Shown: positions 24,315 to 32,208 of the stretch, piece after piece
Layout of the letters: each line of letters starts with the position of its first letter
Numbering within the stretch: the first letter of the stretch is position 1
From: JABCPE02 sp963516675
GTDB lineage: Bacteria > Bacteroidota > Bacteroidia > Flavobacteriales > Weeksellaceae
Direction of reading: 5' to 3'
Assembly: GCA_963516675.1 (NCBI GenBank)
Contig: CAUQBH010000014.1
Location: 1-54,622, forward strand
DNA: 54,622 nucleotides
Made by a program: the position numbers and the translations under genes
The notes under the pieces: model-generated
What the model saw: only the letters and a program-made list of their open reading frames with translations
What the model was told of the DNA's origin: nothing
Database searches by the model: none

Positions 24315-25199
24315 TTAGAGGAAAACTCCACTACTTTCAGAATTAACTTTTGAATTCAATTTTGCATTTATATCTGCTTTTATTTCAGCTTCTGTAACTC
24401 CAAATTCCCTCATAGCATCTTCAATTAAGCTGTCTTCGTTAATTCTATCTGTATAAATATGAACAGGGATTTTAATATCCAATTTTTTATCAAAAGAAGC
24501 CGAAGAAAGTTTATCATACTCCAAATTATCTGGTTTTTGGCTGAACTGAGCCAAAACAATTCTCAAATCAAAATTCAGGTATGGTTTTTTCACATCGAAA
24601 AATCCTTTCAGTCCTATTTTTTCTGGTCTTATTTTGGCATCACGCTGGCCTCCAAAGCTTTTATAGATATATTTGTTCTCAGGATTAGTATCACGGTATT
24701 TATAAGTCATGATTTCCTTATTTGGAACTACTGTCCCGCCACTTATAGCTACTATATTTTCCATTAAAAAGAAGTGCTGATATTGCTTTGCTGCCTCATC
24801 AGATGCCAAAACACTGTTGATTCGCTCGCCTTTTTCATTGTAATAGAAAATCTCCAATCCATAGAGAGACAGCCCTCCATCAGCAGACATTACACTAAGG
24901 GCAGCAGGATTATCAGCCGATGGAACTATCTGACCGTTTTTATTCTCAAAAAAGAATTTTTGTACAGATTTCAGATATTTCACACCTGGATATTCTGGCG
25001 AACCATGAAAATACCCGTGAGAATGCCCTTCTGTAAAACGAAATTCCACCTTACTCCATTTCAGTTCCGTGCTGGACTGCTCTGGTTTTGGCTTTGGTAC
25101 CACGATATCATCATTCTCCTGACTTCTACAAGCCAAAAGTGAAAAAACAAAAAACACTACTGCTAATACAACTTTGATTGATTTTAAAAAACTTTTCAT
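24315..25199 (-). CDS. His-containing lipoprotein, paralogue 1
   Basis: A 294-residue lipoprotein (lipobox LLAC, Cys24). The mature protein has a His cluster EGHSHGYFHG (His59, 61, 65), a conserved YYNEKGERIN...QYQHFF block (His142), YKYRDTNPEN, and VGLKGFF-like / FDLRIVLAQF strands. All but the first cluster are shared with the upstream neighbour at 25241-25969 (identical order, clearly paralogous). A surface- or periplasm-facing metal-binding protein working with the TonB-dependent receptor two genes upstream is likely, but the family is not recognised and the metal is a guess. It is the last gene of the operon. Confidence 0.75.
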   Translation of the reverse strand: MKSFLKSIKVVLAVVFFVFSLLACRSQENDDIVVPKPKPEQSSTELKWSKVEFRFTEGHSHGYFHGSPEYPGVKYLKSVQKFFFENKNGQIVPSADNPAALSVMSADGGLSLYGLEIFYYNEKGERINSVLASDEAAKQYQHFFLMENIVAISGGTVVPNKEIMTYKYRDTNPENKYIYKSFGGQRDAKIRPEKIGLKGFFDVKKPYLNFDLRIVLAQFSQKPDNLEYDKLSSASFDKKLDIKIPVHIYTDRINEDSLIEDAMREFGVTEAEIKADINAKLNSKVNSESSGVFL

Positions 25200-25240
25200 A
25201 TTATTAAATTTTTATTTGTTTACTTTAAATTATCTAAATA

Positions 25241-25969
25241 TTATTGAACTATTTTCACTGGGACTTTCATATCTGTGTCTAAAACAAATGAACCGCTATA
25301 ATGCAACGCATTGTATTTTCTGGCTCTTCCTGTCTTAGGCTCTAGTTTGTTTTTAACTAAGAAATGGGCTAATCTTATCCTTAAATCAAAACTCTGAGTT
25401 CCCAAACCAGTCGTTTTTATGGTGAAAACTCCTTTCAGTCCGACAGGGTCTACTTCCGTAGGATTTTGAGTATCCCACGAACGGCGGCGAAGGCTCACTC
25501 CACTCTCTCCAAAAACTCCATTTTCAGGGTCTGTATCCTGATATTCATAGCTCACCAATTTATCCATTTCGGTTTCTTCTACCAGCTTCCCATTTTTATT
25601 CAGCTGAAAGAAATGCTGATGAATAGGCGCCATTTCCTGTGAAACGAATTCACTATTAAGTCTCCTTCCATTGTTATAATACACTATTTCAAGGAGATAG
25701 CTGTTTCCTTCTTTCCATTCTACGGCTTCTGTATTGTCAAATTTCAATCCATCTTGGGTCAGCAGTGCCGTTCTTTTTTGCTCCTGTGAAGTCGCTGTAT
25801 TTTTAAATATAAACTCCACTCTATCAGGCATTTCGTGTCCTCTGTCTTTGGTTTCGTCCGTTGGTGCCTGAGGGCTGTCACCATCTCTGCTACAAGAAGA
25901 AATACTGAAAACTGCTAAAAACAGCATTAGCATTGTCAAAATTTTGTTTAGTGAAAACTTATTTTTCAT
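25241..25969 (-). CDS. His-containing lipoprotein, paralogue 2
   Basis: A 242-residue lipoprotein (lipobox ISSC, Cys26) followed by a Pro/Asp/Thr spacer. It shares with its downstream paralogue the blocks YYNNGRRLNSEFVS, HQHFFQLN (His117 and His119), YEYQDTDPEN, VGLKGVFTIK, FDLRIRLAHF and a C-terminal KVPVKI strand, but lacks the GHSHGYFHG cluster, keeping only GHEMPDR at 44-50. The arrangement receptor plus two paralogous lipoproteins recalls other TonB receptor/lipoprotein pairs. It begins 30 bases after the receptor's stop. Confidence 0.75.
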   Translation of the reverse strand: MKNKFSLNKILTMLMLFLAVFSISSCSRDGDSPQAPTDETKDRGHEMPDRVEFIFKNTATSQEQKRTALLTQDGLKFDNTEAVEWKEGNSYLLEIVYYNNGRRLNSEFVSQEMAPIHQHFFQLNKNGKLVEETEMDKLVSYEYQDTDPENGVFGESGVSLRRRSWDTQNPTEVDPVGLKGVFTIKTTGLGTQSFDLRIRLAHFLVKNKLEPKTGRARKYNALHYSGSFVLDTDMKVPVKIVQ

Positions 25970-25999
25970 AATGTTAAATTTTATTAGAATTAATGATTA

Positions 26000-28054
26000 T
26001 TAAAAATTAAATTGTGTTTTGAACTGAATATCAATCCCTTTCCCATGAATAAAATACCTCAGTCTGTCGGTATAATTTTTATAAAGTGCATTGGTAAGAT
26101 TTTCCACACCCAAAAAGAATTTTACACTTTTCTTATTGCTGTATTCCAGTTCTGCGCCTATTTTCAGCCCCAATAAATGGTAGGCATTGGGAGAATCTGC
26201 CACGAGGTCAAAATCAGGATTAAACCTTCTCTGCTTCGCAAAATACTGGTGCTCCACCTTTGCATAAAAATTCTTGAAAACAGAAGTCGGAATATTCCAT
26301 TTCAAACTCTGCGAAAGCTGTAACGGCGGTATCTGTGGAAGATATGCCTTGGTATGCTGGTCGTCCGCATAGACCAAAGAAAGATTGGAATGGTATTCTA
26401 AATTTTTAGAAATAGGAATTCCCACTGCCAAATCTCCCCCTCGGAAAAGAGCGTCACTCTGCACAAACTTAAATAGCGCCGCTGGCCCAGAAAATAACTC
26501 CCTATACTGATGCGTAGGAATGCTGTAAATAAAATTATTAATCGGCTGAACGAACGCAGACATTTCCGCGAAAAATCTATTTTTCTTGTAAGACAATTTA
26601 TTGACTATTTTCAGCCCTTTTTCTGCATTTAGGTTTTTATCACCTACATAATAAATCGGAATTCCGTGCTGTTTTCCATTGATATACAGTTCATAAGGCT
26701 CTGGCGCACGCCACGCATATCCCGCATGAGCCACATATTCCAGATGGTCAGTAATCTGATAATGAACTCCCCCGCTGTACGAAAAACTCGAAAAATCTCT
26801 CTTTCCTCCATAGAGCTGACCAAACATATCGTAACCCAAAGAATTTATCGTTCTAAAATCAAAACGCGCTCCCAGCTCTGCCAGCCATTTTCCTCTTTTA
26901 AACTCGGAAATAAAAAATCCTGCGTAATTATTCAAAACAAAATTCGGAATTGTAGGGACTACACCTGTTCCTGGCACATTGAAATTTTCTTTTCTCAAAT
27001 AGCTTACCCCAAACTGAGTTTCTAGTCCTCTAAAATGCGTGTTTTTCCAAATCGTTTCCACAAAATGAGAATCAAGTTTGGTATCCTGCGTAGGAATTGT
27101 TGTCCTGTCTAACCTTCTGACATCAAACTCTTTTCGGTGATTATTTTGATAAGCATAAACCAAATCAAAATGATTATTCGGACTGAGTCTAAATTCTGTT
27201 TCACTTTTTAGGAAATAATGAGCCACATTATGCTTTGGAGCTGTAATATCGTAGGAAAAACCGTATGTAGTAATAGGTCTGCCAAGCTTGAGCCTGCTTT
27301 CAAAATCATCTATATTGCTGGATGCCGCACCATAGAAAATCCCTAATTCTGAATTATATGCACTAAAATACAAATTAGATTTAAATTCATTCTTACGGTA
27401 TTCCAGCTCAGCAGAATAATTCAGCTCCCGAATTCCTGTATTGTTGACATAATAATTTTGAGTTTTATAATCTCCTGCATACTGTGCATTTGCCTGCGCT
27501 CTCCATGCCCAGTTTTTCCCCAGCGCTCCTTCCAGATAGCCTCCACCAGAGACTTTCCCAGAATTAGAATTTCCAGAAAGCATCACTGCACCAGCCAGTT
27601 TTTCACTATAATTAAGGTTTTTAGGAGAAAGCAGAACCACGCCACCAAGCGCACCAGCACCATACCTCACGCTCTGAGCACCTTTTATTATGCTGATATT
27701 CTGTGGAATACCCATGCTGATTTCTGGTGCATGGTCATCAGACCAGTCTTGGCTTTCCAGTTTTACGCCGTTATTTAGAATCAAAATCCTCGTGTTTCCC
27801 AAGCCCTCTATCACAGGTTTTGCGACTGTAGCTCCTGCCTGCCGAAGGGTAATCCCTGCCGCTTTGGACAGTACTTCTGAAAGATTTTGACCTATATTTT
27901 CTGAAAGATTTTCTTTAGAAAATTTTACAAGATTATCAGCCGATATGTTTTTGTTTACAATTGTAAGCGTGTCAATGTTTTTGAGCTTTATCTCCTGTGA
28001 AAAAAGCATATGAAATCCACAGAAAATAATCCCAAATACCAATTTTTGAGTCAT
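26000..28054 (-). CDS. TonB-dependent outer-membrane receptor, probably for a metal
   Basis: A 684-residue receptor of the iron/zinc type, without the carboxypeptidase-like N-terminal domain of SusC proteins. Signal peptide 1-19; plug domain about 35-150 with SEVLSKAAGITLRQ, KPVIEGLGNTRILILNNG, the metal-receptor-like SQDWSDDHAPEIS, IIKGAQSVRYGAGALGGVVLLSPK; then a beta-barrel ending in aromatic Phe (QFKTQFNF). The Asp/His-rich Trp-Ser-Asp-Asp-His motif in the plug resembles that of zinc-type receptors. The neighbours, a Cys/His-rich small protein upstream and two His-containing lipoproteins downstream, support metal rather than sugar uptake. Which metal is unknown. Confidence 0.88.
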   Translation of the reverse strand: MTQKLVFGIIFCGFHMLFSQEIKLKNIDTLTIVNKNISADNLVKFSKENLSENIGQNLSEVLSKAAGITLRQAGATVAKPVIEGLGNTRILILNNGVKLESQDWSDDHAPEISMGIPQNISIIKGAQSVRYGAGALGGVVLLSPKNLNYSEKLAGAVMLSGNSNSGKVSGGGYLEGALGKNWAWRAQANAQYAGDYKTQNYYVNNTGIRELNYSAELEYRKNEFKSNLYFSAYNSELGIFYGAASSNIDDFESRLKLGRPITTYGFSYDITAPKHNVAHYFLKSETEFRLSPNNHFDLVYAYQNNHRKEFDVRRLDRTTIPTQDTKLDSHFVETIWKNTHFRGLETQFGVSYLRKENFNVPGTGVVPTIPNFVLNNYAGFFISEFKRGKWLAELGARFDFRTINSLGYDMFGQLYGGKRDFSSFSYSGGVHYQITDHLEYVAHAGYAWRAPEPYELYINGKQHGIPIYYVGDKNLNAEKGLKIVNKLSYKKNRFFAEMSAFVQPINNFIYSIPTHQYRELFSGPAALFKFVQSDALFRGGDLAVGIPISKNLEYHSNLSLVYADDQHTKAYLPQIPPLQLSQSLKWNIPTSVFKNFYAKVEHQYFAKQRRFNPDFDLVADSPNAYHLLGLKIGAELEYSNKKSVKFFLGVENLTNALYKNYTDRLRYFIHGKGIDIQFKTQFNF

Positions 28055-28198
28055 ATAAAATGATTTAATACAAAAATGAAATAGATGATTTTTTTTAAAA
28101 CCGAAAATGTTTTTTGCTTGAAAAAGGGAATGCTTTGATTTTAAGTAAAATCAACTACAATATTGACTTTCATCAAATCAATAAACATTCAATAAAAA

Positions 28199-28558
28199 CT
28201 AAGAAAGTACAGGAGGAGCGCGGGATTGCCACAGAAGAATTATCCTCTCTGATACGAAAATTTTATACGATGAAAAATATGAGAAATATTCATTTACATG
28301 AATCTCTGTGAGTGGTTTTTCTGGAAGAATATAGAAATAATTCAATGTGCATAAAAACCCACAATCACAGTCGCTTTTGGTCTGTAAATGTGCTTTGTGA
28401 TAGCAGACTTTATCGCTGCATTCTGCTATTTTTTCTGTTTTTTGATGAGTTTCCTGATGATACAAACGCACAAACAAGCCTGATACATTCATCACGAAGA
28501 TGAGTAGCAGCACCGAAGCCAAAAAAGTTTTAATATGTTTTGCAGTTTTTATCATCAT
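28199..28558 (-). CDS. Small Cys/His-rich membrane-anchored protein
   Basis: A 119-residue protein with one N-terminal hydrophobic segment (about residues 10-31) and then a dense set of potential metal ligands: His34, His38, Cys47, Cys52, His54, His57, Cys64, Cys66, Cys70. The pattern recalls small exported proteins found with metal-linked TonB receptors in other phyla (for example DUF2946), without clear sequence identity. It would face the periplasm and could sense, chaperone or reduce metal ions. It precedes the TonB receptor by 144 bases on the same strand; a good promoter precedes it. Not a recognised family. Confidence 0.65.
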   Translation of the reverse strand: MMIKTAKHIKTFLASVLLLIFVMNVSGLFVRLYHQETHQKTEKIAECSDKVCYHKAHLQTKSDCDCGFLCTLNYFYILPEKPLTEIHVNEYFSYFSSYKIFVSERIILLWQSRAPPVLS

Positions 28559-28574
28559 TATTTGATAACGGATA

Positions 28575-28582
28575 CAAATATA
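28575..28582 (-). promoter_or_regulatory. -7 element of the metal-acquisition operon
   Basis: TATATTTG on the minus strand, a perfect TAnnTTTG match inside the 26-base gap after truB, 16 bases before the ATG. The flanking 28561-28578 (TTTGATAACGGATACAAA) has an imperfect dyad with TTTG/CAAA ends that could be an operator; the match is too weak to claim one. Confidence 0.5.
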
Positions 28583-28584
28583 AT

Positions 28585-29280
28585 CTAAATTTCCGAAAAT
28601 AAAAATTCATTACTCAAAAATTTGCCAGAAGCCTCCTCTACGCTGTACTCTCCTATTTTAGTCCTTCTGAGCTGAGTAAGATAGGCGCCTACGCCCAGCT
28701 CCTGCCCTATATCATGAGCCAGAGAGCGAATATAAGTCCCCTTGGAACAGCCCACTAAAAAACGGACATATGGAAATTCTATCTGAATGTCTTTAATATA
28801 ATGAATTGTAGTTTTTCTGGATTTCATCTCTACGGAAGCCCCTACTCTTGCCAAATCATAAGCCCTCTCGCCATCAACCTTTATTGCTGAAAAAATAGGA
28901 GGTTTCTGGGTGATTTCGCCTAAAAATTTTTGTAAAACTTCTGTCACAAAATCCTCTGTGATGTGGCTGATATCCGTAGGGAAAATTTCTGGTTTTTCGG
29001 TATCGTAGGACTCTGTCTGCACACCGATTTTTATTTCTGTCCAGTATTCTTTCGGTGCATCTTGGATTTCGGATATTTTTTTGGTTGCCCTGCCTGTGCA
29101 TACCACGAGAAGCCCCGTAGCTTTAGGATCAAGAGTTCCTGCATGCCCTACTTTTATTTTCTTAAATTTAAACTCTTTTTTCAGTTTAAATTTCATTTTA
29201 TTGACCGCTTGAAATGAAGTCCAATCCAAGGGCTTATCAACCAGAAAAACCTGACCTTCAAGAATTTGCTCCGCAGTCAT
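28585..29280 (-). CDS. truB: tRNA pseudouridine(55) synthase
   Basis: A 231-residue pseudouridine synthase modifying U55 in the T-loop of tRNAs. The catalytic aspartate is Asp51 in KVGHAGTLDPKATGLLVVCTG, and the start VDKPLDWTSFQAVNK and the RSLAHDIGQELGVGAYLTQLRRTKIG block are family hallmarks. It ends without the PUA domain found in the E. coli enzyme (314 residues), the short form usual in Bacteroidota. It begins 3 bases after the uppP stop, closing the ftsX-DUF3098-uppP-truB operon. Confidence 0.96.
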   Translation of the reverse strand: MTAEQILEGQVFLVDKPLDWTSFQAVNKMKFKLKKEFKFKKIKVGHAGTLDPKATGLLVVCTGRATKKISEIQDAPKEYWTEIKIGVQTESYDTEKPEIFPTDISHITEDFVTEVLQKFLGEITQKPPIFSAIKVDGERAYDLARVGASVEMKSRKTTIHYIKDIQIEFPYVRFLVGCSKGTYIRSLAHDIGQELGVGAYLTQLRRTKIGEYSVEEASGKFLSNEFLFSEI

Positions 29281-29283
29281 TTA

Positions 29284-30105
29284 TTATTTGTTTAAATAAA
29301 AATAAATCAATAAAACTATTCCGACAATGATTCTATACCAGCCCCAAAACTTAAAGCCATATTTCGCAAGAACATTGATAAAAGTCTTCACTGCTATCAT
29401 CGCCACGATGAAAGCCACGATATTTCCGATAATGAAAACTAAAATATTTTCTGTAGAAGCCAAAATCATCTCATATCCCTTCTGAGCATTCGGTGTTCCC
29501 TCTCCCCAAGTCTTGATAAACACAGAATAAAGCGTAACTGCCATCATCGTAGGAACAGCCAAAAAGAAAGAAAATTCCGCTGACGCCTTTCTGCTAAGCC
29601 CTTGGCTCATCCCTCCAATGATAGAGGCTGCAGAACGAGATGTCCCAGGCATCATAGCCAGACACTGCCAAAAACCGATAGTCACAGCTTTTTTAATGGA
29701 AATACCTTTCTCATCATCAATCTTTTCCTTGTTATCAAACCATTTATCAACAAAGAGTAAAACCACTCCTCCTAAAACCAAAACACAAGAGATAACTATC
29801 TGATTACCAAGCACTGCTTCTATTTTATCATCAAATAATTTTCCTAAAACCAAGGCTGGAATAACGGCACAAGCCAGTTTGATATAAAAATTAAAATTAG
29901 AAAAATCAAAAAACTTTTTCCAATACAAAACTACAATGGAAAGAATCGCTCCAAACTGAATGGATACTTGGAACATTTTAAGATATTCCGACTCTTCCAT
30001 TCCGAGCAAAGCCGCTGTAAATCCCATATGAGCGGTAGAAGAAATCGGAAGATACTCCGTAAGCCCCTCTACGATTGCAACAATAATAGCTTTTACTATA
30101 TCCAT
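29284..30105 (-). CDS. uppP: Undecaprenyl-diphosphatase (BacA/UppP)
   Basis: A 273-residue integral membrane enzyme dephosphorylating undecaprenyl diphosphate to regenerate the lipid carrier of peptidoglycan and other glycans. The two catalytic signatures are present: EGLTEYLPISSTAH (Glu13, Glu17, Ser22/23, His26) and MPGTSRSAASIIGGMSQGLSR in the second half. Eight or so hydrophobic helices can be traced. Its ATG overlaps the stop region of the DUF3098 gene by one base. Confidence 0.96.
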   Translation of the reverse strand: MDIVKAIIVAIVEGLTEYLPISSTAHMGFTAALLGMEESEYLKMFQVSIQFGAILSIVVLYWKKFFDFSNFNFYIKLACAVIPALVLGKLFDDKIEAVLGNQIVISCVLVLGGVVLLFVDKWFDNKEKIDDEKGISIKKAVTIGFWQCLAMMPGTSRSAASIIGGMSQGLSRKASAEFSFFLAVPTMMAVTLYSVFIKTWGEGTPNAQKGYEMILASTENILVFIIGNIVAFIVAMIAVKTFINVLAKYGFKFWGWYRIIVGIVLLIYFYLNK

Positions 30106-30383
30106 TATTTATTTCTTTTTAGTATAGCGACCACCTGCACCACAAAACCAACGACCACCAATAAAGGCGCTATTCTGATTTTCACCACAGAAAAAATATC
30201 ATCATTCCAGTAGTTTGGGTCAAAAGAGCCATCTGGTTTGGTATTCGCACCATAGCCCATCATTAGGATAAATCCAAAAGCTATAAGCCCCAAACCTATC
30301 AGCATCAATTTAAAATTACTCTTACTGAAATAAAATGTGTTTTCTGTAGGAGATGTTTCTGTATTTTTATTTTTAGTTTTCAT
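30105..30383 (-). CDS. DUF3098 membrane protein
   Basis: A 92-residue protein with two membrane helices (about residues 29-47 and 70-88) separated by a short extracytoplasmic loop. The pattern KSNFKLMLIGLGLIAFGFILMMGYGANTKPDGSFDPNYWNDDIFS is that of DUF3098, a Bacteroidota family found between ftsX and uppP. Its function is unknown; the position suggests a role in division or envelope synthesis. It ends overlapping the uppP start by one base and begins 15 bases after the ftsX stop. Confidence 0.85.
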   Translation of the reverse strand: MKTKNKNTETSPTENTFYFSKSNFKLMLIGLGLIAFGFILMMGYGANTKPDGSFDPNYWNDDIFSVVKIRIAPLLVVVGFVVQVVAILKRNK

Positions 30384-30398
30384 TATGCTATTTCTCTT

Positions 30399-31298
30399 TT
30401 AGGAATAATATAAATCGTCTGTTTTTGTTTTCAAGAATCTCCATGTCGCAAACACTGTACTAAAAACAGTAATACCAATTCCCACAACTACAACGCCCAA
30501 TATCAACCATATGAATTTATTAGTATCTGGAACAAACTCAGAACCAATCTGATTTGTAAAATAATACCACGCTGAGAAAAGGAAAACAAGCCCAATAAAA
30601 GCTCCTATAGAACCTAAAATAACAGCTTCCTTTATAAATGGTTTTAGGATAAATCTTCTTCTCGCCCCCACCAGCTGCATTGTCTTGATAATAAATCTTT
30701 TAGAGAAAATTTTAAGACGGATAGAGCTGTTTATAAGCACAATAGCTATTATCAAGAATAATATGGTAAATCCTATAATCCACAGCAAAATTCTATCTAA
30801 ATTATAATAGACATCCTGTGTCATTTTGGTGTCATTTTTCACCTCTTTTACTCCTTTTATCCCTTGTAAATGCTTTATTACAGCATTGATAGTATCAGGA
30901 GCTACATAGGCTGGTTTTAGGGTAACTTCTACTGATGGAGGGAAAATATTTTCTTCGAAAAGTCCCTCTGTATCTATCCCCAGCTGTTTTTTAGCTATTA
31001 TTTTTGCTTCTTCTTTGGTAATGAATTTTGTCTTCTTTACATATTTCTGTTCAGAAATCAATTTGTAGGTTTCCTGCTGATATTCACCAGCTTTTGCAGA
31101 ATCCTTTGGATCCAGATATTCATCAAAATACACTGCAACGACCAGCTGTTCCTTGATATAGTCAGAATATTTCTGTGCATTTATCAAAATCAACCCAAAA
31201 AGTCCAACCAAAAAAAGAACCAATGAGATACTGACAACCACAGTAATATTACTGGAACGCAACCTTCTTCTATTAAAATCATCTATTGAATGTGCCAT
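30399..31298 (-). CDS. ftsX: Cell-division ABC transporter permease FtsX
   Basis: A 299-residue FtsX with the usual four membrane helices: one at about 20-45, then an extracytoplasmic domain of about 130 residues (VYFDEYLDPKDSAKAGEYQQET, FPPSVEVTLKPAYVAPD), then three helices in about 175-290. FtsEX couples ATP hydrolysis to activation of peptidoglycan hydrolases at the septum. The cytoplasmic loop MQLVGARRRFILKPF is the FtsE-contact segment. ftsE is not in this window, so the ATPase is encoded elsewhere. It is the first gene of the ftsX-DUF3098-uppP-truB operon. Confidence 0.93.
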   Translation of the reverse strand: MAHSIDDFNRRRLRSSNITVVVSISLVLFLVGLFGLILINAQKYSDYIKEQLVVAVYFDEYLDPKDSAKAGEYQQETYKLISEQKYVKKTKFITKEEAKIIAKKQLGIDTEGLFEENIFPPSVEVTLKPAYVAPDTINAVIKHLQGIKGVKEVKNDTKMTQDVYYNLDRILLWIIGFTILFLIIAIVLINSSIRLKIFSKRFIIKTMQLVGARRRFILKPFIKEAVILGSIGAFIGLVFLFSAWYYFTNQIGSEFVPDTNKFIWLILGVVVVGIGITVFSTVFATWRFLKTKTDDLYYS

Positions 31299-31401
31299 TT
31301 GATAAATTTTTCGGCTAAAATAGAAAAAATCTCGCTAAATCAAAGTAGGAATACGAAAAAATTGATGTTAATTAAATCATAAATTTTGTTTCAAAAAGCC
31401 T

Positions 31402-31409
31402 TAACTTTG
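31402..31409 (+). promoter_or_regulatory. -7 element for rsmA
   Basis: TAACTTTGC is a perfect TAnnTTTG(C) match, 19 bases before the rsmA ATG. The nearest TTG (31386-31388) is only 13 bases upstream, shorter than usual. Confidence 0.6.
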
Positions 31410-31428
31410 CCGAAAAATTTAGAATTTA

Positions 31429-32205
31429 ATGAGCGTAAAGGCTAAAAAACACCTCGGACAGCATTTCCTAACCGATGAAAATATCGCAAAAAAAATCGCA
31501 AACAGCCTCCAATTCAACGGGTATGAGAAAGTCTTGGAAGTAGGCCCTGGGATGGGTGTCCTCACCAAATATCTTTTAGAAAAAGAAACCGAAACCTTCG
31601 TAGCGGAGATAGATACAGAGTCTATCGCCTACCTAAAAGAACACTATCCTCAACTGAAAGAAAATCATTTCGTGGGAGATTTTCTGAAAACAGATTTTTC
31701 TAAAATCTTTCCAAATGAGCAGGTGGCCGTGATAGGGAATTTTCCTTACAATATTTCTTCGCAGATTTTATTTCACATTATAGAAAACTATCAGCAGATA
31801 CCAGAAATGGCAGGAATGTTCCAAAAAGAAGTAGCCGAACGAACAGCAGCCGTTCCCAGAACAAAAGATTATGGAATTTTGTCCGTCATGGTTCAGGCTT
31901 ACTATGATGTCAAATATCTTTTCACGGTTCATGAAAATGTTTTCAATCCACCACCAAAAGTAAAATCTGGTGTGATTTCGCTGCTTAGAAATCCCAAAGA
32001 AGGACTTGCAGGAAATGAGACTTTATTCAAAAATATCGTAAAAGCTGGATTTAACCAAAGAAGAAAAAAACTCAGCAATGCACTAAAAGTTTTAAACATT
32101 CCTGAGGGACTTTCTGGTCATAATTTCTTAAATTTGCGAGCGGAAGAACTTTCAGTACAAGACTTCATCTCATTTACCAATGAGTGGAAAGAAAATCTAA
32201 AATAA
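31429..32205 (+). CDS. rsmA: 16S rRNA dimethyladenosine transferase
   Basis: A 258-residue KsgA/RsmA, which dimethylates the two adjacent adenines of the 16S 3' hairpin during late 30S assembly. The SAM-binding VLEVGPGMGVLTKYL and the catalytic GNFPYNISSQILFH (NxPY type) are both present, and the start KAKKHLGQHFLTDENIA is typical. The C-terminal domain (FNPPPKVKSGVISL, FNQRRKKLSNALK) is complete. Followed after 3 bases by mgtE, so the two are cotranscribed. Confidence 0.97.
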   Translation: MSVKAKKHLGQHFLTDENIAKKIANSLQFNGYEKVLEVGPGMGVLTKYLLEKETETFVAEIDTESIAYLKEHYPQLKENHFVGDFLKTDFSKIFPNEQVAVIGNFPYNISSQILFHIIENYQQIPEMAGMFQKEVAERTAAVPRTKDYGILSVMVQAYYDVKYLFTVHENVFNPPPKVKSGVISLLRNPKEGLAGNETLFKNIVKAGFNQRRKKLSNALKVLNIPEGLSGHNFLNLRAEELSVQDFISFTNEWKENLK

Positions 32206-32208
32206 CCC

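Noticed and set aside
28114..28311. 65-residue plus-strand frame
   Set aside because: It overlaps antisense the 119-residue Cys/His-rich protein, which has a promoter, a hydrophobic segment and a ligand pattern; the plus frame has none.
28561..28578. Fur/Zur-like operator before the metal operon
   Set aside because: Only the TTTG/CAAA ends match in a dyad; the inner positions do not, so it is not listed as a site.
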